NCBI RefSeq assembly: GCF_004054195.1
Contig: NZ_SBIW01000012.1
Location: forward strand, 310,001-374,000
From: Mucilaginibacter gilvus
Lineage (GTDB): Bacteria > Bacteroidota > Bacteroidia > Sphingobacteriales > Sphingobacteriaceae
DNA length: 64,000 nt
Reading direction: 5' to 3'
A program made the position numbers and the translations under genes. The notes under the pieces are model-generated. The model did not search any database. It saw only the letters and a list, made by a program, of their open reading frames with translations, and was not told the DNA's origin. Below are positions 26,325 through 35,498 of the stretch, one piece after another (position 1 is the first letter of the stretch; every line of letters starts with the position of its first letter).

Positions 26325-27197
26325 CTAAAAATTAAATCTGTGGCTTCGGCAACCAGCAACTGTGGTTTCCGCAACAAATAGCGATCCGCTCAACGGATAC
26401 TCGTTTAGTTCATCTTCGCTCATTTCACAACTCGCGGTAGTAATATAAAGCTGATTTAGGTTTTTACCGCCAAATGCGCAAGAGGTTACCTTAGGTGCCG
26501 GTACGTTAACCTTTTGTAATTGCTTACCAGTTTGCGGATCGTACCTGCCCACACCAAAACCATCCCAAAGGGCTATCCAAAGCATACCTTCACTATCAAT
26601 CGTCATTCCGTCGGGATACCCTTCGGTTGACGGTATTTTAATGATGACCCGCTTATTGGCAATACTCCCGGTGTTCTTATCAAAATCGTACTGTGACACC
26701 TCGCCGGTTGGCGTATCTATGTGATACATTAAACTACTATCGGCAGACCAGGCCATCCCATTGGATATAGTTAAGCCGTCTAAGTGTTCAGCAAGTGTAA
26801 AATCGCTGGTTAGGCTGTACAGTTTGTTATCACTGGTGGCATTTCCAACTGTTAACGTACCTACCCAAAACCTTCCCTGCGGGTCGCACTTGCCATCGTT
26901 AAATCGTTTATGTTCCTGGTGGATCTGGGTTTTTAACTTATACTCAATTTCGCCGGTAAGTAAATCAAGAGTGGCTATCCCATCCTGCAATGCCACCAAA
27001 ACTTTGTTATTAGCACAGGGTACTACCGTTCCAATTCTTTTATGGACATTGTAAACCGAGTTTTTTTGCGTTAGCGGGTCGTACACGTTAAACAATCTAC
27101 CCTTAATATCTACCCAATAAAGCTTTTGATTATCATAGTCCCAGATGGCTCCCTCACCTAAAACGGCGTTAAAATTTAAGAGTAAACTGGCGTTCAT
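26325..27197 (-). CDS. SMP-30/gluconolactonase/LRE family protein
   Basis: 290 aa six-bladed beta-propeller. The metal-site residues of the family are visible: Glu in LGEGAIWDYDNQKLYWVDI, Asn in LTISNGMAWSADSSLMYHIDTP, and Asp in YPDGMTIDSEGMLWIALWDG; KRFNDGKCDPQGRFWVGTL is also diagnostic. Relatives hydrolyse sugar lactones such as gluconolactone or arabinolactone. No signal peptide, so cytoplasmic. Its place between GDP-fucose genes and a glycosyltransferase suggests sugar catabolism or an accidental neighbour rather than polymer assembly. A TATTTTTG (27242-27249 on the - strand) could be its -7 box. Confidence 0.93.
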   Translation of the reverse strand: MNASLLLNFNAVLGEGAIWDYDNQKLYWVDIKGRLFNVYDPLTQKNSVYNVHKRIGTVVPCANNKVLVALQDGIATLDLLTGEIEYKLKTQIHQEHKRFNDGKCDPQGRFWVGTLTVGNATSDNKLYSLTSDFTLAEHLDGLTISNGMAWSADSSLMYHIDTPTGEVSQYDFDKNTGSIANKRVIIKIPSTEGYPDGMTIDSEGMLWIALWDGFGVGRYDPQTGKQLQKVNVPAPKVTSCAFGGKNLNQLYITTASCEMSEDELNEYPLSGSLFVAETTVAGCRSHRFNF

Positions 27198-27303
27198 TTT
27201 TAATAATTTATAATAAGGTGGTTTTCGCGTTGCTAATTAAACAAAAATAGGAATGATATTGATTATTTTTTTTAAAATTACAGGGTAAAACGATTATTAC
27301 AGC

Positions 27304-28431
27304 ATGACGAACCCGGACAAAATTAAAGTGTTACACATTTCCCAGGTACAGGGAGGAATAGAAACTTATATAGAACAAATCATAACTAACATAGATCGGA
27401 ACCGTTTTGAAGTGATGCTTGCATGCCCGGCACAAAGAGAATCGATAATTAAAATGGTTAATAAGTACAACGTACCCTACATTAACCTCGAGATAACTAT
27501 AGAAATTGCGCCTTTAAGCGATTTGAAAAGTATTATTGAAACGATAAAATTAGTGCGCAGGCTTAAACCTGATATTATACATGCGCATAGTTCTAAGGCA
27601 GGTATGACAACCAGGCTGGCCAGTATATTTTTTAAACCAAAGGTTTTTTATACGCCAAATGCCTATGCATACTTAGGGCAAAAAGGTTTAAAACGGAAAG
27701 TGTTATTATGGATAGAAAAATTAGCAATACCTTTTACCGATTTTTTGCTCGCCGCATCGCAATCGGAGGCGCGCAGGTCTAAAGTGGATGTGGGGTTTCC
27801 TGATCGTAAAGTTGTAGTATACCCAAACAGTATTGAAATACTGCCTCAGCGCGACGAACCTGTAGTTGCTCCTAAAAACTTTAAAATGATAACCATGGTA
27901 GGGCGGTTGGTTGACCAGAAGAATCCTATGATGTTTCTGCGTGTTTGCAAACTGGTTACCGATCTGCGTAACGATATCCGCTTTCAGATCGTAGGGGCAG
28001 GGTTTGATGATAAGTGGAAAGATGCCCTTGAACAGTATATAGCAGAGAATCATCTTGAGGAGAAGATTAACATATTATCATGGAAATCCCGGGAGGAATT
28101 GCTCCAAACTATCCGCGAAACGGATGTTTTTGTAATGACATCTATGTTCGAGTCGTTTGGCTATGTTGTAGCCGAAGCCCAAATGCTGCAGGTGCCGGTT
28201 GTAGCCACCAATGTTGACGGGCTAAATGAAATTATACAGGATGGCGTTACCGGATACCTGATTGAGGTTGACGACGACCAATCAATGGCCGACAAGATAT
28301 TAGCTGTTATTGATGACAGCGTAAAAACTGCAGATATGGTAAAAAAGGGCAGAGAGAGAGTTAGCGATTTATTTGATATTAAAACCAACATTAAAATATT
28401 AGAGCAATTTTATACTGAAAATAGTTTATAA
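27304..28431 (+). CDS. Glycosyltransferase family 4
   Basis: 375 aa. VLHISQVQGGIETYIEQII is the GT4 acceptor-loop start, MITMVGRLVDQKNPMMFLRVC opens the donor domain, FQIVGAGFDD follows, and the EX7E motif is in FESFGYVVAEAQMLQVPVVATNVDGLNEII near residue 285. A retaining transferase is well supported. It is divergent from the SMP-30-like gene (106-base gap) and followed 33 bases later by a secreted glycoside hydrolase on the same strand, so transferase and hydrolase probably form a two-gene transcript convergent with the wza operon. Confidence 0.92.
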   Translation: MTNPDKIKVLHISQVQGGIETYIEQIITNIDRNRFEVMLACPAQRESIIKMVNKYNVPYINLEITIEIAPLSDLKSIIETIKLVRRLKPDIIHAHSSKAGMTTRLASIFFKPKVFYTPNAYAYLGQKGLKRKVLLWIEKLAIPFTDFLLAASQSEARRSKVDVGFPDRKVVVYPNSIEILPQRDEPVVAPKNFKMITMVGRLVDQKNPMMFLRVCKLVTDLRNDIRFQIVGAGFDDKWKDALEQYIAENHLEEKINILSWKSREELLQTIRETDVFVMTSMFESFGYVVAEAQMLQVPVVATNVDGLNEIIQDGVTGYLIEVDDDQSMADKILAVIDDSVKTADMVKKGRERVSDLFDIKTNIKILEQFYTENSL

Positions 28432-28464
28432 GGCGTTTAAGCCCAAGTACTAACAAAGCATTGT

Positions 28465-29802
28465 ATGAAAGCGCGGAAGAGATTTGTCATTATTAGCCTT
28501 GGTTTACCGTTAATACTTTTTAGCAACCTGTTTTATTGTATTTACCCCAAAGCGGCTCAGCCACAAAACATCACAATTTCTGTAGACTGTAGTAAACCAC
28601 GCATATCGCCCCAAAAATCGATGATTGGCTTCCTGCTTTCGGTAAATGCGCAGAAACCCACATCAGACCTTATACAGCCGCTGCAGCCAAAATACTGGAG
28701 GATAAGTTCGAGAAACAAAAAGATGATGGCGCGGATGAAAGCTTTTGGTGCAAAGCCTATTTTTTTGGTGAGCGATGTTTTTAAGTATGCAGGCCCCGAT
28801 AATGATTTTAAGAAAACGCCGGTACTTTTGATGCGCCAATGGAAAGATACCGTACGCAGTGTTATGTTTCAGTATAAAGCAGAGAGGATTAAACCGATAT
28901 ATGATATATGGAACGAGCCCAACGGCAAGCAATTTTGGAGCGGGAGTGACGAAGAGTTTTTTAGTACTTACAAAAATGGTTACGACCAGATAAGGAGCAT
29001 GGCCGGTGGTAGCACGGCTATGGTATCCGGCCCGTCGATCTCTAAATTTGATGTAGCCTTCTTAGGAAAGTTTTTAGATTATTGCCTCGCAAATAAAATG
29101 ACGCTGGATGTACTTAGCTGGCACGAATTTAAAAGCGAAGATGATATACCAAAAGTAGCAGACGATATTTTGCTCGCAAAATCGATGTTTGTAAATAACC
29201 CTAAGTATGCGGCGCTGCATATTAAATCGGTGCAGATAAATGAGATAATCCCGCAGAGCGACCAGTTTTCGCCCGGCAGCATACTCGCATACTTTGTTTA
29301 TTTAGAAAAAGGTGGTGCTGATGGTGCCTGTAAGGCCTGCTGGACCGAATCTAACGGCAAAAGCAACTGTTTTAACAATTCGTTAGATGGGCTTATAGAT
29401 GCGGAAACGATGCAGCCCCGGGCAGCCTGGTGGGCGTATAAATATTATAATTTAAGTTTAACTAACCGGTTGAAGTACCGCTCGAATAACAGCCATGTGG
29501 TATGCTTTGCAAATTATCAAACAGATAAGATCCAGGTTTTACTGGGCTATTATGGTGATAAGAGGAAAAATGTATCAGTAACAAATGTTAATTTAAGCTT
29601 AAACAGCATCAACTCCCTGGCTTCGTTTGCCGGGAAAAGCAGCGTAAATATCTCTGTGCTATCTATCCCCAATACCGGGGAAGATGTAATGGACGCCCCG
29701 AAGGCTACCTATCAAACTACAGCAATCATAACCAACGGGCAAATCAATTTTTCTGTACCGGAGGTTTATTTAAGCGGTGCTTGTGTGGTTAATATCAATT
29801 AA
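28465..29802 (+). CDS. PslG-like glycoside hydrolase (clan GH-A, GH39-like), secreted or membrane-anchored
   Basis: 445 aa. A hydrophobic N-terminal segment (residues 8-27) is a signal peptide or anchor. The core is a TIM-barrel hydrolase: IYDIWNEPNGKQFW gives the acid/base Glu at 151 in the Asn-Glu-Pro motif, LSWHEF contains His220, and VQINEII gives a candidate nucleophile Glu at 260; the ~109-residue spacing fits clan GH-A. A C-terminal beta domain follows from ~350. Size and context recall PslG, the GH39 hydrolase of the Pseudomonas Psl exopolysaccharide. Likely role: trimming or releasing the local polymer in the periplasm. Substrate unknown; GH5 or another clan-A family is an alternative. 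Confidence 0.8.
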   Translation: MKARKRFVIISLGLPLILFSNLFYCIYPKAAQPQNITISVDCSKPRISPQKSMIGFLLSVNAQKPTSDLIQPLQPKYWRISSRNKKMMARMKAFGAKPIFLVSDVFKYAGPDNDFKKTPVLLMRQWKDTVRSVMFQYKAERIKPIYDIWNEPNGKQFWSGSDEEFFSTYKNGYDQIRSMAGGSTAMVSGPSISKFDVAFLGKFLDYCLANKMTLDVLSWHEFKSEDDIPKVADDILLAKSMFVNNPKYAALHIKSVQINEIIPQSDQFSPGSILAYFVYLEKGGADGACKACWTESNGKSNCFNNSLDGLIDAETMQPRAAWWAYKYYNLSLTNRLKYRSNNSHVVCFANYQTDKIQVLLGYYGDKRKNVSVTNVNLSLNSINSLASFAGKSSVNISVLSIPNTGEDVMDAPKATYQTTAIITNGQINFSVPEVYLSGACVVNIN

Positions 29803-29814
29803 GAGGGGAAGTCG

Positions 29815-30933
29815 TTAACTATTTAGCTTATAAAATTCATGTTCGATACTCTTCAAATAAACGGGTAAAGAATATTTTTCATAAAACAGATCATTACCTC
29901 TTATTCCAAATTGTTTAATTATCTCCGGATGATTAATTAAATATTCAATTTTGTCAGCTATTTGATGTTCGTTTTTTATATCAACCAGATAGCCAGACTC
30001 GTTGTCGGCCACGATGGATTGTATACCGCGCCACCGTGTTGCTATCACCGGTAATTTATATTGCATAGCCTCCAGTATCACAACTCCCAATGATTCTGAT
30101 ACAAAGAAACTGGGAAAGCAAAAAATGTCGGCTTTTAAGAACGCCTGATTTTTAGAGTCGCCTGTGATCACCCCCAAATGCTCAAAATGATCTTCCATTT
30201 TAAGTTCATGCACCCGTGCGAAGAACTTTTCCTTGTAATCGTCAGTTTCAAACACGCCGGCAATCCTAAGTTTTATCTTATAGTTTTTGTTAACCAATAA
30301 GCCAACTGCCTCTAATAAAAATCCTTCGCCCTTTGTTGAATTTAATAATCCAACAAATAATATGTTTAAAACTCCGTTTCCGTCAAAAAATACTTTTTTG
30401 GTATCTTTAGGGTAAGTGTTGGGAATGCCATAAGCCAAAAATGAATTTATTTTTGATTGAAAAAATAACCCGTCATCGGGATTGAAACGCGAATTAGCTA
30501 CAGAAAGCTCCGGCTTGTTATATACCAAGTTAATTAGGTATTTGCCCCATTTGTTAAATGAAAAATACTCTTCTGACAGGCCGGCAGCATGAAAGTGGAA
30601 TATTGTTTTTTTGAATAAAAACCTGGTAGGTAATAATATAATAATGTCTCGGTATACACTTGTTTTAGGTGCATTACTTGGAGGATAGTACAATACTTTT
30701 ATGTTGTGTTTAAACTTTAGGTACCAGGTTTTTAAAATTATTTCGAACAGATGGGTGAATTTGTAAAAGTTAAACGATCCTTTTTCGTTCATTTCTTTCG
30801 AAAAACACATCCTGACGTGAAAGATTTCTATTTTTTCATATTCGCCTCTAACGATGTGATCAATCATTATTGCCTGGCCGCCGTATGGAGGAGGGGTTTG
30901 GCCAACCACCAGGATTTTTAACTTTTTAGGCAT
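29815..30933 (-). CDS. Glycosyltransferase family 4
   Basis: 372 aa. ILVVGQTPPPYGGQAIMIDHIV is the acceptor-loop start of a GT4 group common in Bacteroidota polysaccharide loci; LNILFVGLLNSTKGEGFLLEAV opens the donor domain; EX7E lies in VSESLGVVILEAMQYKLPVIATRWRGIQSIV near residue 282. It is the last gene of the long - strand operon that begins with wza, 24 bases after the acetyltransferase, and ends 12 bases from the convergent glycoside hydrolase gene with no visible hairpin between them. Sugar unknown. Confidence 0.92.
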   Translation of the reverse strand: MPKKLKILVVGQTPPPYGGQAIMIDHIVRGEYEKIEIFHVRMCFSKEMNEKGSFNFYKFTHLFEIILKTWYLKFKHNIKVLYYPPSNAPKTSVYRDIIILLPTRFLFKKTIFHFHAAGLSEEYFSFNKWGKYLINLVYNKPELSVANSRFNPDDGLFFQSKINSFLAYGIPNTYPKDTKKVFFDGNGVLNILFVGLLNSTKGEGFLLEAVGLLVNKNYKIKLRIAGVFETDDYKEKFFARVHELKMEDHFEHLGVITGDSKNQAFLKADIFCFPSFFVSESLGVVILEAMQYKLPVIATRWRGIQSIVADNESGYLVDIKNEHQIADKIEYLINHPEIIKQFGIRGNDLFYEKYSLPVYLKSIEHEFYKLNS

Positions 30934-30957
30934 AAAATGGGATTGCGAATTTTAGAT

Positions 30958-31461
30958 TTAGTTATTCTTTATAATGCGTGCCGGGTTACCAACCACGATA
31001 CAATTAGAGGGAATGTCTTTTGTTATTATTGAGCCGGCGCCTATTTTAACATTATCACCAATTGTTATATGGCCAAGAATACACACGTTGGCACCTATAT
31101 TTACGTTGTTTCCAATTATGGGGCTGTCTAATCGGCTAAATTCTGTTTCCCCCTTATTACCTATTGTTGTAGAGTGCCTTAAAATGCAATTTTCTCCTAT
31201 TATAGTATTACCATTTACTATTAATGCCTGGCCGTGGAATAATTGCAATCCTTTCCCAGCGGTTAAATTCCATGAAAGTTCTACGCCTAAAACCCACTCA
31301 ACAAAAAATCTGTAGAATAACAAATACCAACAAAACAGGACGGTTAATATAATATTTGATTTTACCAAAGTTGCAGATCTAAATAGCAACAGAACCAGCT
31401 GACCTTTAAAATACCCTTTGTTAGTACTCCAGTCCTGAAAGATATTGAAATTTCTTTTCAT
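30958..31461 (-). CDS. Serine acetyltransferase-like beta-helix transferase
   Basis: 167 aa. After an N-terminal helical part with a hydrophobic stretch (ILTVLFCWYLLFYRFFVEWVLG), hexapeptide repeats begin near residue 72: GKGLQLFHGQALIVNGNTIIGENCILRHSTTIGNK, IGNNVNIGANVCILGHITIGDNVKIGAGSIITKDIPSNCIVVGNPA. This is the CysE-like LbH pattern; in polysaccharide clusters such short CysE-like proteins usually O-acetylate a sugar. Cysteine synthesis is less likely because the normal N-terminal CysE domain is missing. It starts 9 bases after the upstream GT2, within the operon. Confidence 0.88.
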   Translation of the reverse strand: MKRNFNIFQDWSTNKGYFKGQLVLLLFRSATLVKSNIILTVLFCWYLLFYRFFVEWVLGVELSWNLTAGKGLQLFHGQALIVNGNTIIGENCILRHSTTIGNKGETEFSRLDSPIIGNNVNIGANVCILGHITIGDNVKIGAGSIITKDIPSNCIVVGNPARIIKNN

Positions 31462-31470
31462 AGCTTGAGT

Positions 31471-32274
31471 TTATCCTTTTGCTATCTTTCCTGACAATAG
31501 GGGAGCTAACAGATGTTTCCTTTTATAAAAGAACTGGCCTATGCTGGTTTGTGACACGTCTTTTTTAAATACCGACCATCGGTACCAAAACCGGGTACTA
31601 AGGCCCTGGTCGTTATATGTTTGTACTGATTTGTAAAACTCCTTGTACATGTCCTTGTAATGCAAATCACTCGTTCCTTCCAATCTAAAATTAGCCAGAC
31701 TTTTGTTGATGTAATAAAACGGAACTTGTTTGCTTAAAGCCCGGTGTAAAAACTCAACATCCATGGTGTATTTATATTCCTTGGAAAATGTGCCTATTTC
31801 TTTATAAACGTTGCCGGTAACAAAAACCGACGGATGATTAAGCGACATATATTTCCACATTTTGGAAAGGTCGGAAATCCGTATATAGCTCATGTCGTCA
31901 TCAAAGTACCTGATATCGCCGAAATAGATCCCTTTTTTTTGCTCATTCTTGTTGTAGAAATCTACCACTGTTTCAATAGTATCCGGGTAAAAAAAGTCGT
32001 CGGAATTTAATATCCCTATAATTTCACCTGTGGCTTTGGCTATACCTTTATTGAAAGCGTCACTGATGCCTTCATCCTTTTCAGAAACCAGCACCTTCAC
32101 AAGGTTGCAGTAGGTTTTCACGATATCAAGGGTGCCGTCTTTGGAACCTCCATCAATTACAATATACTCTATGTTTTTATAGGACTGATCCCTGATGCTA
32201 TCAATGCACTTGTTTAAAAAACGCTCGCCATTGTATACAATGGTTATTATAGATACTAATGGATTTGAATTCAT
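31471..32274 (-). CDS. Glycosyltransferase family 2
   Basis: 267 aa GT-A enzyme with VSIITIVYNGERFLNKCIDSI, the EYIVIDGGSKDGTLDIV nucleotide-binding segment and GILNSDDFFYPDTI as the metal-binding DXD-equivalent (~residue 91). The YIVIDGGSKDGT pattern is typical of the WcaA/WcaE-like colanic-acid group. It lies 12 bases downstream of the polymerase-like gene within the operon. Inverting transfer onto a lipid-linked intermediate is the presumed role; donor unknown. Confidence 0.92.
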   Translation of the reverse strand: MNSNPLVSIITIVYNGERFLNKCIDSIRDQSYKNIEYIVIDGGSKDGTLDIVKTYCNLVKVLVSEKDEGISDAFNKGIAKATGEIIGILNSDDFFYPDTIETVVDFYNKNEQKKGIYFGDIRYFDDDMSYIRISDLSKMWKYMSLNHPSVFVTGNVYKEIGTFSKEYKYTMDVEFLHRALSKQVPFYYINKSLANFRLEGTSDLHYKDMYKEFYKSVQTYNDQGLSTRFWYRWSVFKKDVSQTSIGQFFYKRKHLLAPLLSGKIAKG

Positions 32275-32286
32275 AACAGTAATAAA

Positions 32287-33579
32287 TTATTGGTAAACTG
32301 TTTCGGTTTGAATTGTAAATGTCCGTTCATATTTACTAAACCCAGAAATAATGAGCACGCTTTGAAATAAATAGATCATACCGGGCGAATAGAAGCCGTT
32401 TAAGGTTTCGGTAGCGCTGCTTAATAAATAGTAACACCAAAAGCCAACAATAAGCAGCGGTAAAAACATCTCTCCCCCCATCTTCCACAGCCTTATTGCA
32501 TAAATAATTGATTTTCTGATCAGCATAAAAGTAACAATGACGCCAATATAACCTATGTCGTAAACGGTAGAGAAAAACGTGTTGTGTGGGCTTATATAAT
32601 TTGGACGTGCCCAATCTTTGAAAAAATAAGCCCACAACTTAGAAGCTCCCGAGCTGTAGTGGCCATATTCGCCATATCCAATTACATCCATCCACCGGAA
32701 ATCGGAGAGAACTTCAGTAGATTTAGTCCACACCAGTACCCTTGCAAGGCTTTCTTTTTCATCGGTACGCAACAACGACGATGATACGGAAGTATATATT
32801 ATAGGTAGCAAATATAACAGGAGAAATGGTGCAGCAATTAAATAAACAGGCATAATTTTAGAGTATTTGAACAGCCTTGTTTTGCTTATATAATACATGA
32901 TGAATGATCCTACAATGGCATTGAATAAAAAGGATCTGTCATCAACTAAAAGGATAGATGCCAACGCAATAAAAATAACTAAAATGTTTATTAATTTTAG
33001 TTTTTGGATGGTCATTACCAATACAACTAATAACAAAGCCCCAACGATGTCACCATAGGTATTTAACCCACCGCCCGATAACGGGAAGATCACCCGTTGT
33101 ATATGTATACCGAATTTCGATAGCATTACAGCTTCAGTTGTATTTTCTATAACAACAAATGAGGATATTTTGATTCCGAGGCTCCAAAGCAATAAGTTTA
33201 ATGATACAAATATTGCCAGGGGGTAAAACATCGTATACGCAACTACCTTCTTCCAGTCGAGTGACCTGCTGGATACTAAATAAACATAGCTTGTTAATAT
33301 GAAAAACGAATAGGTTAAGTAAACTGCTACACTGTAAATAACGTTAATTGTTGTTGATACAGGTGACGCCGTTCTTAAAAGTGAAACTACCGTTATTAAA
33401 ACAAAAACAACTAAAGTTTTATCTACCGCACTGTAAGGAAATAAATGCTTTGTTTTTCGGTAGTCGTTCACAGCAATGCCCAATATAAAGGCAATAGTTA
33501 AAAAACGTACAACCTGATTATCAGTAACACGTTCAATTTGGAGGTATATAAGCGTAAAGCCAATAATTCTGAAAATCAT
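32287..33579 (-). CDS. O-antigen polymerase (Wzy)-like membrane protein
   Basis: 430 aa, about 11-12 hydrophobic segments with a hydrophilic loop around residues 255-330. NYISPHNTFFSTVYDIGYIGVIV holds the PHNTF-type His motif of the O-antigen ligase/polymerase family (PF04932-like). As the only such protein in the operon that also carries Wza, Wzc and Wzx, it is the best candidate for the polymerase of that polymer. Starts at ATG 33579, 27 bases after the upstream GT2 stop. Confidence 0.85.
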   Translation of the reverse strand: MIFRIIGFTLIYLQIERVTDNQVVRFLTIAFILGIAVNDYRKTKHLFPYSAVDKTLVVFVLITVVSLLRTASPVSTTINVIYSVAVYLTYSFFILTSYVYLVSSRSLDWKKVVAYTMFYPLAIFVSLNLLLWSLGIKISSFVVIENTTEAVMLSKFGIHIQRVIFPLSGGGLNTYGDIVGALLLVVLVMTIQKLKLINILVIFIALASILLVDDRSFLFNAIVGSFIMYYISKTRLFKYSKIMPVYLIAAPFLLLYLLPIIYTSVSSSLLRTDEKESLARVLVWTKSTEVLSDFRWMDVIGYGEYGHYSSGASKLWAYFFKDWARPNYISPHNTFFSTVYDIGYIGVIVTFMLIRKSIIYAIRLWKMGGEMFLPLLIVGFWCYYLLSSATETLNGFYSPGMIYLFQSVLIISGFSKYERTFTIQTETVYQ

Positions 33580-33606
33580 TTTTGATCGTTTTTATTAACC
33601 GGATAA

Positions 33607-34608
33607 TTACAAGTAATATTTGCTTAAAAAAGCTCTTTTATCATTTAATTCTTTGTGATTTTTTACAATCTCCTTTAAAGCAGCTGTTTGCATTTTTATT
33701 ATAAAAGGCTTCGCGCTTTTTTCCTTAAAAAGAAAGTAATCTTTAACCACAAGTATAGTTTGTAAAATTAATTGCCCTATCCAGTGGGCGTAAAATAGCT
33801 TTTTTACAGGCCCCGTGCCTGGTAAAAATGAATGATATAGTTTGATGTGAGCAGAAGCAGCACCAAAACCTTCATACATTCTTAGTGCATATTCTTTATT
33901 TAGCCTTTTTTTAGGTATGAAATGTTTAAACTGTAACTTCGAGCTGTACCAAAGCTGGTGGTTATTCATTAATGCAAAAAAACTGATGGCGGCATCATCA
34001 CCTGCGGCCAATACGGTGCCTTTACGGCCGGACAAAAGTAAGTTAGAATGATTGAAGTTGGCGTAAATATCCTGTAACAGTTTTTTTCTTGCCACGGTTC
34101 CTGCACCATATATAAGCGGCCTGTCGCTATCAACCGGCCCTTCTGATGAACTGCCTTGCGGCCCCATAGCATAGCCTGTTTCGGCTATGAAGTTTGATAA
34201 CCATTCCGGTTTGTCAATTTCATACACAGGGCTTCCGGCGCCGCCGCATAAACCGATATTTTTATTTTGATCCATAACCCTGAAAGCGTTTTGTACATAG
34301 CCTTCACAAAGCCAGTTATCATCATCACAAAAGATCAAATAATCGTATTTCGATTCGTTTTTGCCCTTTATCCTGGCACTCATCAGGCCGGGAGAGCTTT
34401 CAAATACGATTTTAAAATCTGCCGGGCTTTGATATTTGCGCCATTCTTCGGCAGCAAAGGTCGATGTATTATCAGTGGAGGCATTATCAACAACAATTAT
34501 CTCCCAATTTAAAGAGGCATCTGTTTTTTGCTTTGCCAAATGCGCCAGTGTTGGCGCTAATAAACTGGTGCTATTGTAACAGCAAATTATAACAGAAATT
34601 CCATTCAT
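33607..34608 (-). CDS. Glycosyltransferase family 2
   Basis: 333 aa. ISVIICCYNSTSLLAPTLAHLAKQ begins the GT-A fold, WEIIVVDNASTDNTSTFA binds the nucleotide, and LIFCDDDNWLCEGYV is the DXD motif near residue 95. The VDNASTDNT and CDDDNWL combination is common in a Bacteroidota GT2 group. The C-terminal third is predicted to be partly hydrophobic (LFYAHWIGQLILQTILVV), possibly a membrane-contact region. It lies 9 bases downstream of the GT42-like gene in the operon. Confidence 0.92.
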   Translation of the reverse strand: MNGISVIICCYNSTSLLAPTLAHLAKQKTDASLNWEIIVVDNASTDNTSTFAAEEWRKYQSPADFKIVFESSPGLMSARIKGKNESKYDYLIFCDDDNWLCEGYVQNAFRVMDQNKNIGLCGGAGSPVYEIDKPEWLSNFIAETGYAMGPQGSSSEGPVDSDRPLIYGAGTVARKKLLQDIYANFNHSNLLLSGRKGTVLAAGDDAAISFFALMNNHQLWYSSKLQFKHFIPKKRLNKEYALRMYEGFGAASAHIKLYHSFLPGTGPVKKLFYAHWIGQLILQTILVVKDYFLFKEKSAKPFIIKMQTAALKEIVKNHKELNDKRAFLSKYYL

Positions 34609-34617
34609 AAATGTTAA

Positions 34618-35493
34618 TTATTTACTGAATAAGTCGTCGTAATTAACTCTTTCAAATACATCTAAATGTCCACCTACGGTAGCGTTCCAAACATTGCGCG
34701 AATCTTTTTTAAATGCGTCCCGGGCTTTTGTAAAACCCATTTCCATCCTGTCAACCTTTGGGTCGTGCCAACGGTAGCCCTTACCGAAATAGTCTTTTGA
34801 GAAGTGGTTTACATCGTCAGATTCGGACATTATAACTGTACTTGTGTCAAGGTTCGCTTCTTTTGGGATGGCGTAATTATGATCAAAACCAATCATATAA
34901 ACTTTTTCGAATCCTAAGAAATACGCTAATTGCAAGCACATAAAAGTTACGCTACCGCCAACCCCTAAACTACGCACTAAATTAGTAGTGAAAAACGGAG
35001 TGAAGGGTTCATCGTAATTAAGCAACACATTGGTTGTAATTGTATTTTCATCTTTCGTCAATACATAATCCAAATACGAGCCAAAAAACTTTAGTTTGGG
35101 TCCTTTATATTTGTTTATTTCAGATGCCCGATCTTCGGCTACAAGGTAATCTTCCACTACGTAAAAGGTTGGGTGGAACTGCATCTTCTCATAGTTAAGA
35201 TAAATTGCATTTACCCCAAATGTGTATTCATTTTTGAGCTTTGTCAAATCCATCTTATTTAACGATGGCCCGTTACCTATTATAAAACACCGCTCGCCTT
35301 TATATTTATTTTTAAGTGAGGCCAACCATTTTTCGTTTTTTGTAAGATAAATACCATTTGATGCTAACCTAAACCTGGTAGAGTAGAAAAATAATTTAAA
35401 AAGATTAGGGCTCTTGTCAAAACTAAAATAGGAGTGTTTATCAACGAAAGTAAAAAATACAGGATAGAAAATTTTTTTTAAGATATTTTTCAT
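34618..35493 (-). CDS. GT42/DUF115-like putative CMP-sugar glycosyltransferase
   Basis: 291 aa. CFIIGNGPSLNKMDL (residues 69-83) matches the GNGPSL nucleotide-binding loop shared by CstII-type sialyltransferases (GT42) and DUF115/MAF proteins. SVTFMCLQLAYFLGFEKVYMIGFDHNY (181-207) matches the second conserved block, and DDVNHFSKDYF (226-236) places His230 where CstII has its catalytic base. So a transferase using a CMP-activated acid sugar is plausible, and the same operon encodes a CMP-sugar synthetase-type enzyme. Similarity is by motif only and the acceptor is unknown; the pterin pyrophosphokinase-like label often given to this fold is an unlikely function here. Confidence 0.7.
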   Translation of the reverse strand: MKNILKKIFYPVFFTFVDKHSYFSFDKSPNLFKLFFYSTRFRLASNGIYLTKNEKWLASLKNKYKGERCFIIGNGPSLNKMDLTKLKNEYTFGVNAIYLNYEKMQFHPTFYVVEDYLVAEDRASEINKYKGPKLKFFGSYLDYVLTKDENTITTNVLLNYDEPFTPFFTTNLVRSLGVGGSVTFMCLQLAYFLGFEKVYMIGFDHNYAIPKEANLDTSTVIMSESDDVNHFSKDYFGKGYRWHDPKVDRMEMGFTKARDAFKKDSRNVWNATVGGHLDVFERVNYDDLFSK

Positions 35494-35498
35494 TTTAG

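Noticed and set aside
30958..31461. CysE for cysteine biosynthesis
   Set aside because: Lacks the N-terminal CysE domain and sits inside a polysaccharide operon, so sugar acetylation fits better.
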